From NCBI RefSeq assembly GCF_019697375.1, contig NZ_JAHCDI010000003.1, positions 620,001-684,000 of the forward strand: 64,000 bases of DNA, read 5' to 3'. Under the pieces are notes generated by a model. The model was not told the origin of the DNA. It ran no database searches and was given only the letters and a program-made list of their open reading frames with translations. The number at the start of each line of letters is the position of its first letter. Within the stretch, counting starts at the first letter, position 1. Positions 37,039 through 46,460 of this stretch are shown here, one piece after another. This stretch comes from Micromonospora tarapacensis (lineage in GTDB: Bacteria > Actinomycetota > Actinomycetes > Mycobacteriales > Micromonosporaceae). The position numbers and the translations under genes were made by a program.

Positions 37039-37716
37039 TCAGTTTTGCAGCGGCAGGGCGAAGTTCACCGTCAGCAGCACGATGTGCACCAGGCCCAACA
37101 ACAGGCCGACCGCGCCGCAGACCAGGCCGGCGAGCGCCTGGCCGGAGTTGCCGGCCCGGCCCTGATCGGCCTTCTGCTTGCCCAGCCAGCCGGTGACCAG
37201 CGCGGCCAGCCCCAGCGGGACGCCCAGATAGCAGCAGCTCAGCGGGATCGACGCGATGCCGATGATCATCGCCACCAGGCCGAGGGTGTTCTGCTGCCCC
37301 GGCATTGCGGTGAACCCAGCGTTCGGGTACATCGGCGTGCCGCCGTACGGCTGCGGCGGGCCGTACGGGTCGGGGTAGGACTGGCCGTACGGCTGGCCCG
37401 ACGTCGACGGTGGCCCGTAGCCCGGCGGTCCGTAGCCCGGTGGCCCGTAGCCCGGTGGCCCGTACGCGGGCGGCTGACCGGCCGGCGGCGCGTACGGGTC
37501 GTGGGGCGCTGGAGCGGCCGGCGGCCGGTATTCCGGCGGCTCCGGGGTCGGTTGCTGACCGTACGGATCGGCCGGTGGGGCGTACGGATCGGCCGGCGGC
37601 GGGGCGTACGGGTTGACCGGTGGCGGAGCGTACGGGTTGGCCGGGGGTGGCGTGGTCGGGTCCCCGTACGGCGGTTGCTGGCCGTACGGGTCCTGACCAG
37701 GCTGGCCGGGCTGCAT
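37039..37716 (-). CDS. Proline-rich DUF4190 membrane protein
   Basis: The 225-residue protein has about 135 residues of Pro/Tyr/Gly repeats (units such as N-P-Y-A-P-P-P and G-Y-G-P-P) followed by a DUF4190 domain with two membrane helices and the loop V-T-G-W-L-G-K-Q-K-A-D. The DNA of the repeat part (about 37400-37640) shows tandem copies of GGCCCGTAGCCCGG. Function unknown; such proteins are probably surface or septal factors. It begins 5 bases after the CD225-like gene ends, so the two form an operon. Confidence 0.8.
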   Translation of the reverse strand: MQPGQPGQDPYGQQPPYGDPTTPPPANPYAPPPVNPYAPPPADPYAPPADPYGQQPTPEPPEYRPPAAPAPHDPYAPPAGQPPAYGPPGYGPPGYGPPGYGPPSTSGQPYGQSYPDPYGPPQPYGGTPMYPNAGFTAMPGQQNTLGLVAMIIGIASIPLSCCYLGVPLGLAALVTGWLGKQKADQGRAGNSGQALAGLVCGAVGLLLGLVHIVLLTVNFALPLQN

Positions 37717-37721
37717 CCGAC

Positions 37722-38024
37722 TCAGTAGCCGGCGGCGCTGCTGCCGCCGGTCATCGCGCCCAGCAGGCTGCCACCCACGCAGCAGACCAGGACGATCGCG
37801 ATCCAGGCGATGCCGACGATCAGGGCCCACTTGGACCACTTCTTCGACTCGGCCGCGGCGGCCTGGGCGCCGGCGTAGTCACCCTGCTGGAGCAGCGGGT
37901 TGACCTTCGAGGCGTTGATGATCGCCGGAATGGCCAGCGGCCAGAACAGGAAGATCGCGACGATCGACATTGTCATGTTGTTGTCGACCGACTGGGGCGG
38001 CTGGGACGGGTATCCGGGCTGCAT
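37722..38024 (-). CDS. CD225/dispanin-like small membrane protein
   Basis: The 100-residue protein has two hydrophobic segments flanking a basic-acidic loop (A-S-K-V-N-P-L-L-Q-Q-G-D-Y-A-G-A-Q-A-A-A-A), which is the dispanin/CD225 plan. The second helix contains C-C. GAGGAG lies 10 bases before ATG 38024. It is first in a two-gene operon with the proline-rich protein and divergent from purN. Confidence 0.8.
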   Translation of the reverse strand: MQPGYPSQPPQSVDNNMTMSIVAIFLFWPLAIPAIINASKVNPLLQQGDYAGAQAAAAESKKWSKWALIVGIAWIAIVLVCCVGGSLLGAMTGGSSAAGY

Positions 38025-38172
38025 GATGACGTGCTCCTCACGGTTGTTCCCTGACGGGTGCGGGCCGGGTACGCGCCGGTCCCAAGCGACCGGCAGCGTA
38101 CCCGGTCCGCGCCAGAACGGCAGCCGTCGAAGGGTCTGCTGCCCAGCGGGTGGGCGCCGGTCAGCGGCCGGA

Positions 38173-38178
38173 TAGGGT
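38173..38178 (+). promoter_or_regulatory. -10 box (TAGGGT) for leaderless purN
   Basis: TAGGGT ends 6 bases before GTG 38185 with no ribosome-binding site in between, so a leaderless purN-purH message is predicted. Confidence 0.5.
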
Positions 38179-38184
38179 GTTCCG

Positions 38185-38802
38185 GTGACCGAGCCCGCCC
38201 GCATCGTCGTCCTTGTCTCCGGCTCCGGGAGCAACCTGCAGGCCCTGCTGGACGCGACCGCCGACCCGGCGTACGGCGCACGGGTGGTCGCGGTCGGCGC
38301 GGACCGGGACGGGATCGCCGGCCTGGACCGGGCCGCCGCCGCGGGCGTGCCGACCTTCGTCGAGCGGGTCAAGGACCACCCGGACCGGGAGGGGTGGGAC
38401 GCCGTGCTCACCGCTCGGGTCGCCGAGCACCAGCCGGACCTGGTCATCTCCGCGGGGTTCCTGAAGCTGGTCGGGGCACGGTTCCTCGCCGCCTTCGGCG
38501 ACCGCTACCTCAACACGCACAACACCCTGTTGCCGGCCTTTCCCGGCATCCACGGCCCGCGTGACGCCCTCGACTACGGGGTGAAGGTGACCGGGGCGAC
38601 CCTCTTCTTCGTCGACGCCGGTATGGACACCGGCCCGATCGTCGCGCAGGTGGCGGTGCCCGTGCGCGACGACGACGACGTCGACACACTCACCGAACGC
38701 ATCAAGGAAGCGGAGCGGAGCCAGCTCGTCGAGCAGGTGGGCCGGCTGGTCCGCGAAGGCTGGACGATCACCGGTAGAAAGGTCACGGTTGGAGTGAGTT
38801 CC
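38185..38802 (+). CDS. purN: Phosphoribosylglycinamide formyltransferase, no stop codon before purH
   Basis: PurN adds the first formyl group in purine synthesis using 10-formyl-tetrahydrofolate. The fold is complete within about 203 residues: [11 protein letters not shown] at the N-terminus, [15 protein letters not shown] in the active site, and [10 protein letters not shown] with the catalytic Asp. Normally a stop would follow [10 protein letters not shown]. Here the frame continues without stop into purH, giving an apparent PurN-PurH fusion. A TGA exists one frame away at the junction, so a missing base is a plain alternative. Confidence 0.88.
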
Positions 38803-40364
38803 ATGCAGGACGGACGCCGCCCGATCCGGCGGGCACTGGTCAGCGTCTACGACAAGACCGGCCTCGCCGAGTTGGCTCGCGCACTGCACGCTGCCGGTGT
38901 GGAGATCGTCTCCACCGGCAGCACCGCGTCGACGATCGCCGCGGCCGGGGTGCCGGTGACCCCGGTGGAGCAGGTGACCGGCTTTCCGGAGATCCTCGAC
39001 GGGCGGGTGAAGACCCTGCACCCGGCGATCCACGGCGGGCTCCTCGCCGACCTGCGCAAGGACGAGCACGCCGTGCAACTGGACGAGCACGGCATCGCCG
39101 GGATCGACCTGCTGGTGTCCAACCTGTACCCGTTCCAGGCGACCGTCGCCTCCGGGGCGAGCCAGGACGAGTGCGTCGAGCAGATCGACATCGGCGGCCC
39201 GGCGATGGTGCGGGCCGCGGCCAAGAACCACGCCTCGGTGGCCGTGGTGACCGACCCTGGCGCGTACCCGATGCTGCTGGCCGCCCTCGACGGCGGCGGC
39301 TTCACCCTGGCGCAGCGTCGGGCGCTGGCCGCCCGTGCCTTCGCCGACATCGCCGAGTACGACGTGGCGGTCGCCGAGTGGTTCGCCGCGTCGGTCGCCC
39401 CGGCCGCCGACGGCTGGCCGCAGTTCGCCGGCCTGGCGTTGCGCCGGCAGTCGGTGCTGCGCTACGGCGAGAACCCGCACCAGGCCGCCGCTCTCTACAC
39501 CGACCCGGCCGGCCCGGTCGGGCTGGCTCAGGCCGAGCAGTTGCACGGCAAGGAGATGTCCTACAACAACTACGTCGACGCGGACGCCGCCTGGCGGGCC
39601 GCCAACGACTTCGCCGACCGGCCGGCGGTGGCCATCGTCAAACACGCCAACCCGTGCGGCATCGCGGTCGGCGCGGACGTGGCGCAGGCGCACCGCAAGG
39701 CACACGCCTGCGATCCGGTCTCCGCCTTCGGTGGGGTCATAGCGGTGAACCGGCCGGTCTCGGTCGAGTTGGCCGGGCAGATCGCCGAGATCTTCACCGA
39801 AGTGGTGGTGGCGCCCGGGTACGAGCCCGGCGCGGCGGAGGCGCTCCAGGCCAAGAAGAACATCCGGCTGCTGCGCGCGCCGGAGTTCCGCCCCGGCCGG
39901 CCGAGTGGCGGCAGGTCACCGGCGGCGTACTGGTGCAGCTGCGCGACGCGATCGACGCCGAGGGCGACGATCCGGCCAGCTGGCGGCTGGCCACCGGCGA
40001 GGCGGCCGACGCCGAGACCTTCGCCGACCTGGTCTTCGCCTGGCGGGCGGTGCGTGCGGTGAAGAGCAACGCGATCCTGCTGGCCCGCGACGGCGCGACC
40101 GTCGGCGTCGGGATGGGGCAGGTCAACCGGGTCGACTCGGCCCGGCTGGCGGTCAGCCGCGCGGGCGCCGACCGGGCACGCGGCGCGGTGGCCGCCTCGG
40201 ATGCGTTCTTCCCGTTCGCCGACGGCCCGCAGATCCTCCTCGACGCGGGGATCCGGGCGATCGTGCAGCCCGGCGGCTCGATCCGCGACGAGGAGGTGAT
40301 CGCCGCCTGCAAGCAGGCCGGCGTCACCATGTACCTCACCGGCACCCGCCACTTCTTCCACTAG
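38803..40364 (+). CDS. purH: Bifunctional AICAR formyltransferase/IMP cyclohydrolase, with apparent frameshift
   Basis: PurH carries out the last two steps to IMP. The N-terminal cyclohydrolase ([19 protein letters not shown]) and the transformylase ([16 protein letters not shown], then D-A-F-F-P-F-A-D-G and final T-G-T-R-H-F-F-H) are both present. One base is missing near 39900: the frame leaves R-P-G-R and resumes correctly as [11 protein letters not shown] in the next frame. ATG 38803 has GGAGTGAG upstream, good enough for independent initiation. Corrected length is about 520 residues, normal for PurH. Confidence 0.88.
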
Positions 40365-40369
40365 GGCGG

Positions 40370-40469
40370 TGTCGAAGTCATCGGTCGAGCCGAGGTGGAG
40401 TCCAGGCGGCGGTCCCTAACGCGGCCGGTCGTCGCCTGGGCCGCCGGAGGCCGGCCAGGGACTTCGACA
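40370..40469. repeat. Inverted-repeat element, copy B (TGTCGAAGTC ends)
   Basis: The 100-base element lies 5 bases after purH. It has TGTCGAAGTC and GACTTCGACA ends and shares TCGAGCCGAGGTGGAGTC and GGCCAG-G with the 55-base copy at 8453, in opposite orientation. The centre adds about 45 bases, including inverted CCAGGCG and CGCCTGG. No open frame is present, so it is non-coding. Confidence 0.7.
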
Positions 40470-40533
40470 CGGGGCCTGGCTTGCGTGGAAGGCTCGGCGC
40501 GGTCCTGTTTTCAGCGGATGAGATGCGAATGTG

Positions 40534-40582
40534 AGATCTTGGACAGTTTCCGTTAACTCCTAACGGAAACTGTCCAAGATCT
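40534..40582. repeat. 22-bp perfect inverted repeat, A/T-rich
   Basis: Arms at 40534-40555 and 40561-40582 are exact complements around the 5-base loop ACTCC. The arm core TTGGACAGTTTCCGTTA is strikingly A/T-rich for this genome. It lies 65 bases beyond element B and could be a terminator or a mobile palindrome. Confidence 0.7.
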
Positions 40583-40934
40583 GGACCGAACCTGTAGCTG
40601 GAAACTGCATCGCCGGGGTCGTCCGGTCTGGTGGCGTCCGGTCCGGCCCGGTTCGGCTGGCACGGTTGCGATACGTCGCTCCGGTGCTTTCAGGGGCTGC
40701 CGCGTCCAGCCGACGAAGCGTCGGTGTAGTGCGCCGGCGGGTGCCCAGGGCATGCCCTCGGCGACCTGGACGAGACGGGGCAGGCGCGATCCGATCCAGC
40801 ATGTGAATGCGCGTCGGCCGCTTCGACGCGCCCCGCCGCGACGGGCCGTGCTGGAGGCACCGGGTGCGAGATCCGGGCCGGCTAGGAAGTGTGTCGAGGT
40901 CCCTGGCCACGCAGATCGGCCCGCCGGTCTTCGG
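40583..40934. other. Gene-free stretch beside the broken GGDEF-EAL gene
   Basis: About 350 bases hold no gene I can support. Short minus-strand frames read like ordinary protein in places but lack start sites and homology I recognise. Together with the two palindromes next to it, the region looks like a decayed or inserted segment. Confidence 0.4.
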
Positions 40935-42350
40935 TCAGGTCGGCGGTCGGATGGCTGTCACGGTCCGCTCTTGGGCCAGCAGGCAGGCGATGCCGTCGGC
41001 GGTCATCGGCCGGGCCAGGTGATAGCCCTGGCCACGGGTGTAGCCGAGGTCGCGGAGCACGGCGACCTGCTCGGCGCTCTCGACGCCCTCGGCGACGGTC
41101 TCCAGGCCGAGCGCGTGGGCGAGTTGGATCACCGCCCGGGCCACCGCCTGCCGGGCGTCGGCCGCCGCGGCCTGGCCGTCGTCGATCTCGATTCCCTCGA
41201 CGAAGGACTTGTCGAGCTTCACGATCGCGGCGGGGAAGTCCCGCAGCAGGCTCAGCGACGATTCGCCGGTGCCGAAGTCGTCCAGCGAGAGGCGGATCCC
41301 CATCCGGCCGAGTTCGAAGAGGGTCCGGGAGACCTGCTGACCGCGTAGTACCGCGGACTCGGTCACCTCCAGGACCAGCCGCTCGCAGCCGAGCCCGCTC
41401 TCGGCGAGCGCGGCCGTCACGTCGGAGACGAAGTCGGGGTCGTGTAGTTGCCGCGCGGAGACGTTCGCGCGGAGACGTTCAGGCCCGCCTCCCGGAGTGC
41501 GTCCGGCCCGAACTCCCGAGACCACGCCGCCGCCTGGCGGCACGTCTCGCGCAGCACGAACCGGCCCAGCGGCACGATCAGACCGGTCCGCTCGGCGGCC
41601 GGGATGAACTCGGCCGGGCCGACGACGCCGCGGGTCGGGTGGTGCCAGCGGACCAGCGCCTCGACCCCGACCAACCGGTTGTCGTCGAGCCGCAGGATCG
41701 GCTGGTAGACGACCCGCAGTTCGTTCTCGTCCAGGGCCCGCCGCAGTTCGCCGCCGAGCTGCATGTGTGCCAGCACCGGCTCACCCATGCCGTCCACGTA
41801 GCGTACGAAGCCCGCCTTTCCGCGCTGTTTGGCCGTGTACATGGCGACGTCGGCGTCCCGCAGCACCGAGTCGACGGTGGCACCGGCGGCGGCGTCGGCG
41901 ATGCCGATGCTGGCCTGCACCAGCCGGCGGTGCTGGCTGATCGGGTGGTCGAGCGCGGCGAGCAGCCGGCCGGCCAGCTCCTCGGGGTCGGCGTCCGCGC
42001 CGGTGAGCAGGACGGCGAACTCGTCACCGGCGACCTGCACCGGCAGGCCGTCGTCGCCGACCTCGGCGCGCAGCAGCTGGGCGACCGAGACGAGCAGCCG
42101 GTCACCGACGCCGTGCCCGAGCAGGTCGTTGACGGTCTTGAAATCGTCCAGGTCGACCAGGAGCACCGACGTGGGTGTCGTCGCGGCGAGCGCGGACGCG
42201 AGCCGGTCCCGGAAGAGCACCCGGTTGGCCAGCCCGGTAAGGCCGTCGTGGCTGACCTCGTGCTGGAGGCGCTCCTCCTGGACCCGGGTTTCCCGCAAGT
42301 AGCCGGGCGTTCTCCCGGTAGGCGATGAACTGCGTCACGGCTGTAGACAC
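40935..42350 (-). pseudogene. GGDEF-EAL cyclic-di-GMP protein, N-truncated and frameshifted
   Basis: Reading the minus strand, a short stretch A-V-T-Q-F-I-A-Y-R-E-N-A-R-L-L, which in relatives follows a membrane sensor region, leads by a one-base frameshift near 42298 into a GGDEF domain (H-D-G-L-T-G-L-A-N-R, active-site A-G-D-E-F) and an EAL domain (E-A-L-V-R-W, later D-D-F-G-T-G and K-L-D-K-S-F-V). A perfect 14-bp tandem duplication (41452-41465 and 41466-41479) breaks the EAL frame; deleting one copy restores N-V-S-A-R-Q-L-H-D-P-D. No sensor domain remains upstream. The protein would have made and degraded cyclic di-GMP. Confidence 0.75.
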
Positions 42351-42431
42351 TAGTGAGTGAGCAGTGGCTCGCCATCCGTCATCGGGTGCTTCTTCGATGC
42401 CGCAGTATCCACTGGGGAGGGAGGTTCGTAC

Positions 42432-43460
42432 TCACCGCCCCGGGCGTAGTTCGGCGAAGTGGCAGGCGGAGGGGTGCGGGTCGGCGGCGCGGAGCACGGT
42501 CTGCGGGTCCTGGGTGGCGCAGATCTCCTGCGCCTTCCAGCACCTGGTCCGGAAGTGGCAGCCGCTCGGCGGGTCCGCCGGGCTCGGCACGTCGCCGCGT
42601 AGCCGGATGATGTTGCGGTGCTGCCGGGCGTCCGGGTCCGGCACCGGCGCCGCGGAGAGCAGCGCCTGGGTGTACGGGTGGGTGGCCCGCTCGTAGATCT
42701 CGTCCTCGGTGCCGATCTCCACGATCCGCCCCAGGTACATGACGGCGACGCGGTCGGCGATGTGCCGGACCACCGACAGGTCGTGGGCGATGAAGATGTA
42801 CGACAGCCCGAACTCGCTCTGGAGCTGCTCCAGCAGGTTGATCACCTGGGCCTGGATGGAGACGTCAAGCGCGGAGACCGGCTCGTCGCAGACGATCACC
42901 TCGGGCCGCAGCGCCAGCGCCCGGGCGATGCCGATGCGCTGCCGCTGGCCGCCGGAGAACTGGTGCGGGTAGCGGTTGATGTGCTCCGGGTTCAGTCCGA
43001 CGACGTCGAGCAGCTCCTGGACCCGGTGCTGCCGGCTGCCCTTCGGCGCCGCCTCCGGGTGGATCTCGAACGGCTCGCCGATGATGTCGCCCACGGTCAT
43101 CCGCGGGTTCAACGAGGTGTACGGGTCCTGCATGACCATCTGCATGTTGCGCCGGACCCGGCGCAGTTCGCCGCCGGAGGCGGCGAACAGGTCCCGCCCG
43201 GCCAGGGTGGCCCGGCCGGCGGTGGGCTTCTCCAGCCGCATCAGCAGCCGGGCGAGGGTGGACTTGCCGCAGCCCGACTCGCCGACGATGCCCAGCGTCT
43301 CACCCCGGCGCAGCTCGAAGCTCACCCCGTCGACGGCCTTCACCGCGCCGACCTTCTTCCGGAACACCACGCCCTGGGTGATCGGGAAGTGCTTGACCAG
43401 GTGGTTGACGTCGAGGAGCGTTTCGCCGCGCACCTTGGTGGGGTTAGCCGGCGCGGTCAT
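42432..43460 (-). CDS. Oligopeptide ABC transporter ATPase, DppF/OppF type, system 2
   Basis: The 342-residue ATPase has Walker A at about 60-68 (G-E-S-G-C-G-K-S-T), [19 protein letters not shown] and a C-terminal Cys-containing segment. It is close to the system 1 DppF over its whole length. Its start overlaps the dppD-type gene by 17 bases. It is last in a five-gene minus-strand operon. Confidence 0.92.
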   Translation of the reverse strand: MTAPANPTKVRGETLLDVNHLVKHFPITQGVVFRKKVGAVKAVDGVSFELRRGETLGIVGESGCGKSTLARLLMRLEKPTAGRATLAGRDLFAASGGELRRVRRNMQMVMQDPYTSLNPRMTVGDIIGEPFEIHPEAAPKGSRQHRVQELLDVVGLNPEHINRYPHQFSGGQRQRIGIARALALRPEVIVCDEPVSALDVSIQAQVINLLEQLQSEFGLSYIFIAHDLSVVRHIADRVAVMYLGRIVEIGTEDEIYERATHPYTQALLSAAPVPDPDARQHRNIIRLRGDVPSPADPPSGCHFRTRCWKAQEICATQDPQTVLRAADPHPSACHFAELRPGR

Positions 43461-44481
43461 CGCGTACCTCCTGCGCGAAGTGGCACGCGCTGGTCCGGCC
43501 GTCGCCGAGGACCAGGTCGTGCGGCACCACGTCCACGCAGACCTGCTGCGCGTACGGGCACCGGGGGTGGAAGGGGCAGCCGCTGGGGATCTGCATGAGG
43601 TTCGGCGGCAGACCGCGGATCGTGGACAGCTTCCCGCCCCGCTGGTCCAGGCGCGGGATCGAGTTCAGCAACCCCTTGGTGTACGGGTGGGCGGGCGCGC
43701 GGTACAGCGATCGGACGTCGGCGTGCTCGACGATCCGACCCGCGTACATGACGGCGATGCGGTCCGCGACGTCGGCGACGACGCCGAGGTCGTGGGTGAT
43801 CAGGATCATGCCCATGTCCAGGTCCCGCCGCAGTTCGGCGAGGAGGTCCATGATCTGGGCCTGCACGGTGACGTCCAGCGCGGTGGTCGGCTCGTCGGCG
43901 ATGAGCACCTTCGGTTCCATCGCCAGGGCCATCGCGATCATGACCCGCTGGCGCATGCCGCCGGAGAACTGGTGTGGGTAGTCACCGAGCCGCTGCGCGG
44001 CGGCCGGGATCTGCACCAGGTCCATCAGCTCCACCGAACGCCGGCGGGCGTCCGCGCGGGACATCCCGAGCCGCTGACGCAGCGTCTCGCCGATCTGCCA
44101 ACCGACCGGAAAGACCGGGTTCAGCGCGGAGAGGGCGTCCTGGAAGACCATCGCGATCTCCTTGCCCCGTATTTGCCGGCGTTGCTCCTCCGGCAGGCCC
44201 AGCAGGTCCCGACCCTGGTAGCGGATCGCACCGGAGCTGATGTGCGCCGGCGGGGTGTCCAGGATGCCCATGATGGCCTGGGCGGTGACGGACTTGCCGG
44301 AGCCGGATTCGCCCAGCACGGCGAGCGCCTCGCCCGGATCCAGGTGGTAGCTGACTCCATTGATCACCTTGGCGACGCCCTCACCGGTACGGAACTCGAC
44401 GTGCAGCTCGCTGACCTCCAGCAGGTGCCCGCCGGGTGGGGTCGGGGAGGCCGGTGTCGGCCGGACGGCGTTCTGGCTCAT
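43444..44481 (-). CDS. Oligopeptide ABC transporter ATPase, DppD/OppD type, system 2
   Basis: The 345-residue ATPase shows Walker A at about 57-64 (G-E-S-G-S-G-K-S), signature F-S-G-G-M-R-Q-R, Walker [12 protein letters not shown], and C-terminal [10 protein letters not shown]. It follows the DppC-type gene after 10 bases and overlaps the DppF-type gene. Confidence 0.92.
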   Translation of the reverse strand: MSQNAVRPTPASPTPPGGHLLEVSELHVEFRTGEGVAKVINGVSYHLDPGEALAVLGESGSGKSVTAQAIMGILDTPPAHISSGAIRYQGRDLLGLPEEQRRQIRGKEIAMVFQDALSALNPVFPVGWQIGETLRQRLGMSRADARRRSVELMDLVQIPAAAQRLGDYPHQFSGGMRQRVMIAMALAMEPKVLIADEPTTALDVTVQAQIMDLLAELRRDLDMGMILITHDLGVVADVADRIAVMYAGRIVEHADVRSLYRAPAHPYTKGLLNSIPRLDQRGGKLSTIRGLPPNLMQIPSGCPFHPRCPYAQQVCVDVVPHDLVLGDGRTSACHFAQEVRDDRAG

Positions 44482-44491
44482 GGGGATCCAG

Positions 44492-45448
44492 TCACCTCAG
44501 CTTCGGGTCGAAGGCGTCACGGATGGCGTCGCCGAGCATGATGAAGGCCAGCACGGTCAGCGCCAGGAACGTCGACGGGACCACCAGCGGCGTCGCCGAC
44601 TCCCGCATGTGCACCCGGCCGTTGTTGATGTCGATGCCCCAGGAGATGGTCGGTTCCTTCAGCCCGATGCCGAGGAACGACAGCGTCGCCTCGGCGGCGA
44701 TGAAGGAGCCGAGCGCGATGGTCAGCACCACGATCGCCGGGGCGAGCGCGTTCGGCAGGATGTGCCGCCACATGATGCGGCCGTTGCCGGCACCCAGCAT
44801 CCGGGCCGCGGCCACGTAGTCCTGCTCCCGCGCGGTGATCACCGAGGAGCGGACGACCCGGGCCGCGGTGGTCCAGCCGAGCACCGCCAGGACGAAGATG
44901 ACCGCGCCGACGCGGACCGTGGCGCTGTCGCTGCCGACCCGCTTGAGCAGGACGATCGCCGCCAGCAGCAGTGGGATGCCGAGCACGATGTCGATCACCC
45001 GGGACAGCACCGCGTCCACCCAGCCGCCGAAGTATCCGGCGAGCATCCCCACGACGAGCGCGATCAGGCCGGTGATCAGCGCGGAGAGCGCGCCCACCAG
45101 CAGTGAGGCGCGAGCGCCGTAGACCGAGCGGGCGTACGTGTCGCAGCCCTGGAAGTCGTACCCGAAGATGGCCCCGCCGGACGGCGCGGCGTGTTGCCGG
45201 GACAGCACGCACTCGGTCGGGTCGTTGCCGGTGAACAGGCCCGGTACGGCGGCCATCGCGGTCACCAGCAGGACCAGGGCGAGGCTGATCCAGAAGACCG
45301 GCTTGCCGCGCAGGTCGCGCCAGGCGTCTCCGGCGAGGCTACGCGGCTTGCGGGGCCGGCCCACCTGGTCCGGCGTGCCCGGTTCACCCGACGGCCCCCG
45401 CCGGGCGGCCTGGTTCTCCGAGGCCGCCACCGTCTCGAAGTCACTCAT
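44492..45448 (-). CDS. Oligopeptide ABC transporter permease, DppC/OppC type, system 2
   Basis: The 318-residue permease has a charged N-terminus of about 40 residues, six helices, the coupling motif Y-V-A-A-A-R-M-L-G-A and the ending D-A-I-R-D-A-F-D-P-K-L-R. It overlaps the upstream permease gene by 8 bases, so the two are translationally coupled. Confidence 0.92.
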   Translation of the reverse strand: MSDFETVAASENQAARRGPSGEPGTPDQVGRPRKPRSLAGDAWRDLRGKPVFWISLALVLLVTAMAAVPGLFTGNDPTECVLSRQHAAPSGGAIFGYDFQGCDTYARSVYGARASLLVGALSALITGLIALVVGMLAGYFGGWVDAVLSRVIDIVLGIPLLLAAIVLLKRVGSDSATVRVGAVIFVLAVLGWTTAARVVRSSVITAREQDYVAAARMLGAGNGRIMWRHILPNALAPAIVVLTIALGSFIAAEATLSFLGIGLKEPTISWGIDINNGRVHMRESATPLVVPSTFLALTVLAFIMLGDAIRDAFDPKLR

Positions 45449-46379
45449 AGCGGATCCTCGGGTCGAGTACGGCGTACAGGATGTCCACCACCAGGTTGGC
45501 GACGAGGTAGACCACGACGAGCACGCTGACGATGCCCACCACCAGCGGGCCGTCCTCGGTGCGGATGCCGCGGAACAGGTTGAAGCCGACGCCGGGGATG
45601 TTGAACACGCCCTCGGTGATGATCGCGCCGCTCATCAGGTTGCCGACCTCGACACCGAGAAAGGTGATCACGGGGATGAGCGAGTTGCGCAGCACGTGCA
45701 CGCTGACCACCCGCCGGCCCGGCAGACCCTTCGACCGGGCGGTGCGCACGTAGTCGGCGCGCAGGTTCTCGGCCACCGAGGTCCGGGTCAGCCGCAGCGC
45801 GGTGGCCAGGGAGAGCGAGCCGAGCACGATGCCCGGCAGCAGCAGCGCGTGGAAGTCGGGGTCCGCCCCGGCGGTGGGCGGGAACAACTGCCACCTGACG
45901 CCGAGGAAGTACTGCGCGAGGGGGGCGAGCACGATGGTCGGGATGCCGAGCACCAGCAGGGTCAGCACGAGGGTGGCGTTGTCGAAGATGCCGGCTCGCC
46001 GGATGCCGGCGAGCACACCGGCGGTGACGCCGAAGATGACGGCGACCGCGATGGCGATCAGCGCCAGTTTGATCGTGACGGGCCAGGCGGCGGCGAGGAT
46101 CTCGCCGATCGACCGCCCGGTGAGCGACTCACCCAGGTCGCCGCGAACCAGGTTGGAGAGGTAGTCGAAGTACCGGTAGAAGAAGCCGCCGACCCCGGTG
46201 GCGTCCAGGTGGTACTTCTCGGTGAGGTACGCCCGCTGCGCGGCGGTGACCGGGCGCTCACCGGCGAGCGCCTGGATCGGGTCGCCCTGGCCGGCGAACA
46301 TCAGGGCGTAGACGATCAGGGTGGTCCCGAAGAAGGCCAGGACCATCTGGAGTAGACGCCGCACGACGAAGCGGAACAT
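45441..46379 (-). CDS. Oligopeptide ABC transporter permease, DppB/OppB type, system 2
   Basis: The 312-residue permease begins M-F-R-F-V-V-R-R-L-L-Q and ends L-D-P-R-I-R-Y-E, with the coupling motif Y-V-R-T-A-R-S-K-G-L near residue 220. It follows the binding-protein gene across an 81-base gap that contains a strong hairpin. Confidence 0.92.
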   Translation of the reverse strand: MFRFVVRRLLQMVLAFFGTTLIVYALMFAGQGDPIQALAGERPVTAAQRAYLTEKYHLDATGVGGFFYRYFDYLSNLVRGDLGESLTGRSIGEILAAAWPVTIKLALIAIAVAVIFGVTAGVLAGIRRAGIFDNATLVLTLLVLGIPTIVLAPLAQYFLGVRWQLFPPTAGADPDFHALLLPGIVLGSLSLATALRLTRTSVAENLRADYVRTARSKGLPGRRVVSVHVLRNSLIPVITFLGVEVGNLMSGAIITEGVFNIPGVGFNLFRGIRTEDGPLVVGIVSVLVVVYLVANLVVDILYAVLDPRIRYE

Positions 46380-46414
46380 ACTTGGCAGTCTCTCTGAAAA
46401 GGGGCGAACCGCGT

Positions 46415-46450
46415 GGCGGGTCGGGTCACCTCGCGATGACCCGACCCGCC
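46415..46450. terminator. 14-bp hairpin between binding protein and permease genes, system 2
   Basis: GGCGGGTCGGGTCA and its exact complement flank an 8-base loop, starting 10 bases after the binding-protein stop on the minus strand. As in system 1, it should lower expression of the membrane genes relative to the binding protein or protect the 3' end of its mRNA. Confidence 0.75.
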
Positions 46451-46460
46451 TGCGTGGGTG

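Noticed and set aside
37400..37640. CRISPR-like short repeats
   Set aside because: The repeats (GGCCCGTAGCCCGG and similar) have no spacers of uniform length and encode Pro/Gly/Tyr units of the DUF4190 protein.
40553..40910. Minus-strand frames of 66 and 116 codons
   Set aside because: They start inside the 22-bp palindrome region or lack a ribosome site and contain no recognisable domain.
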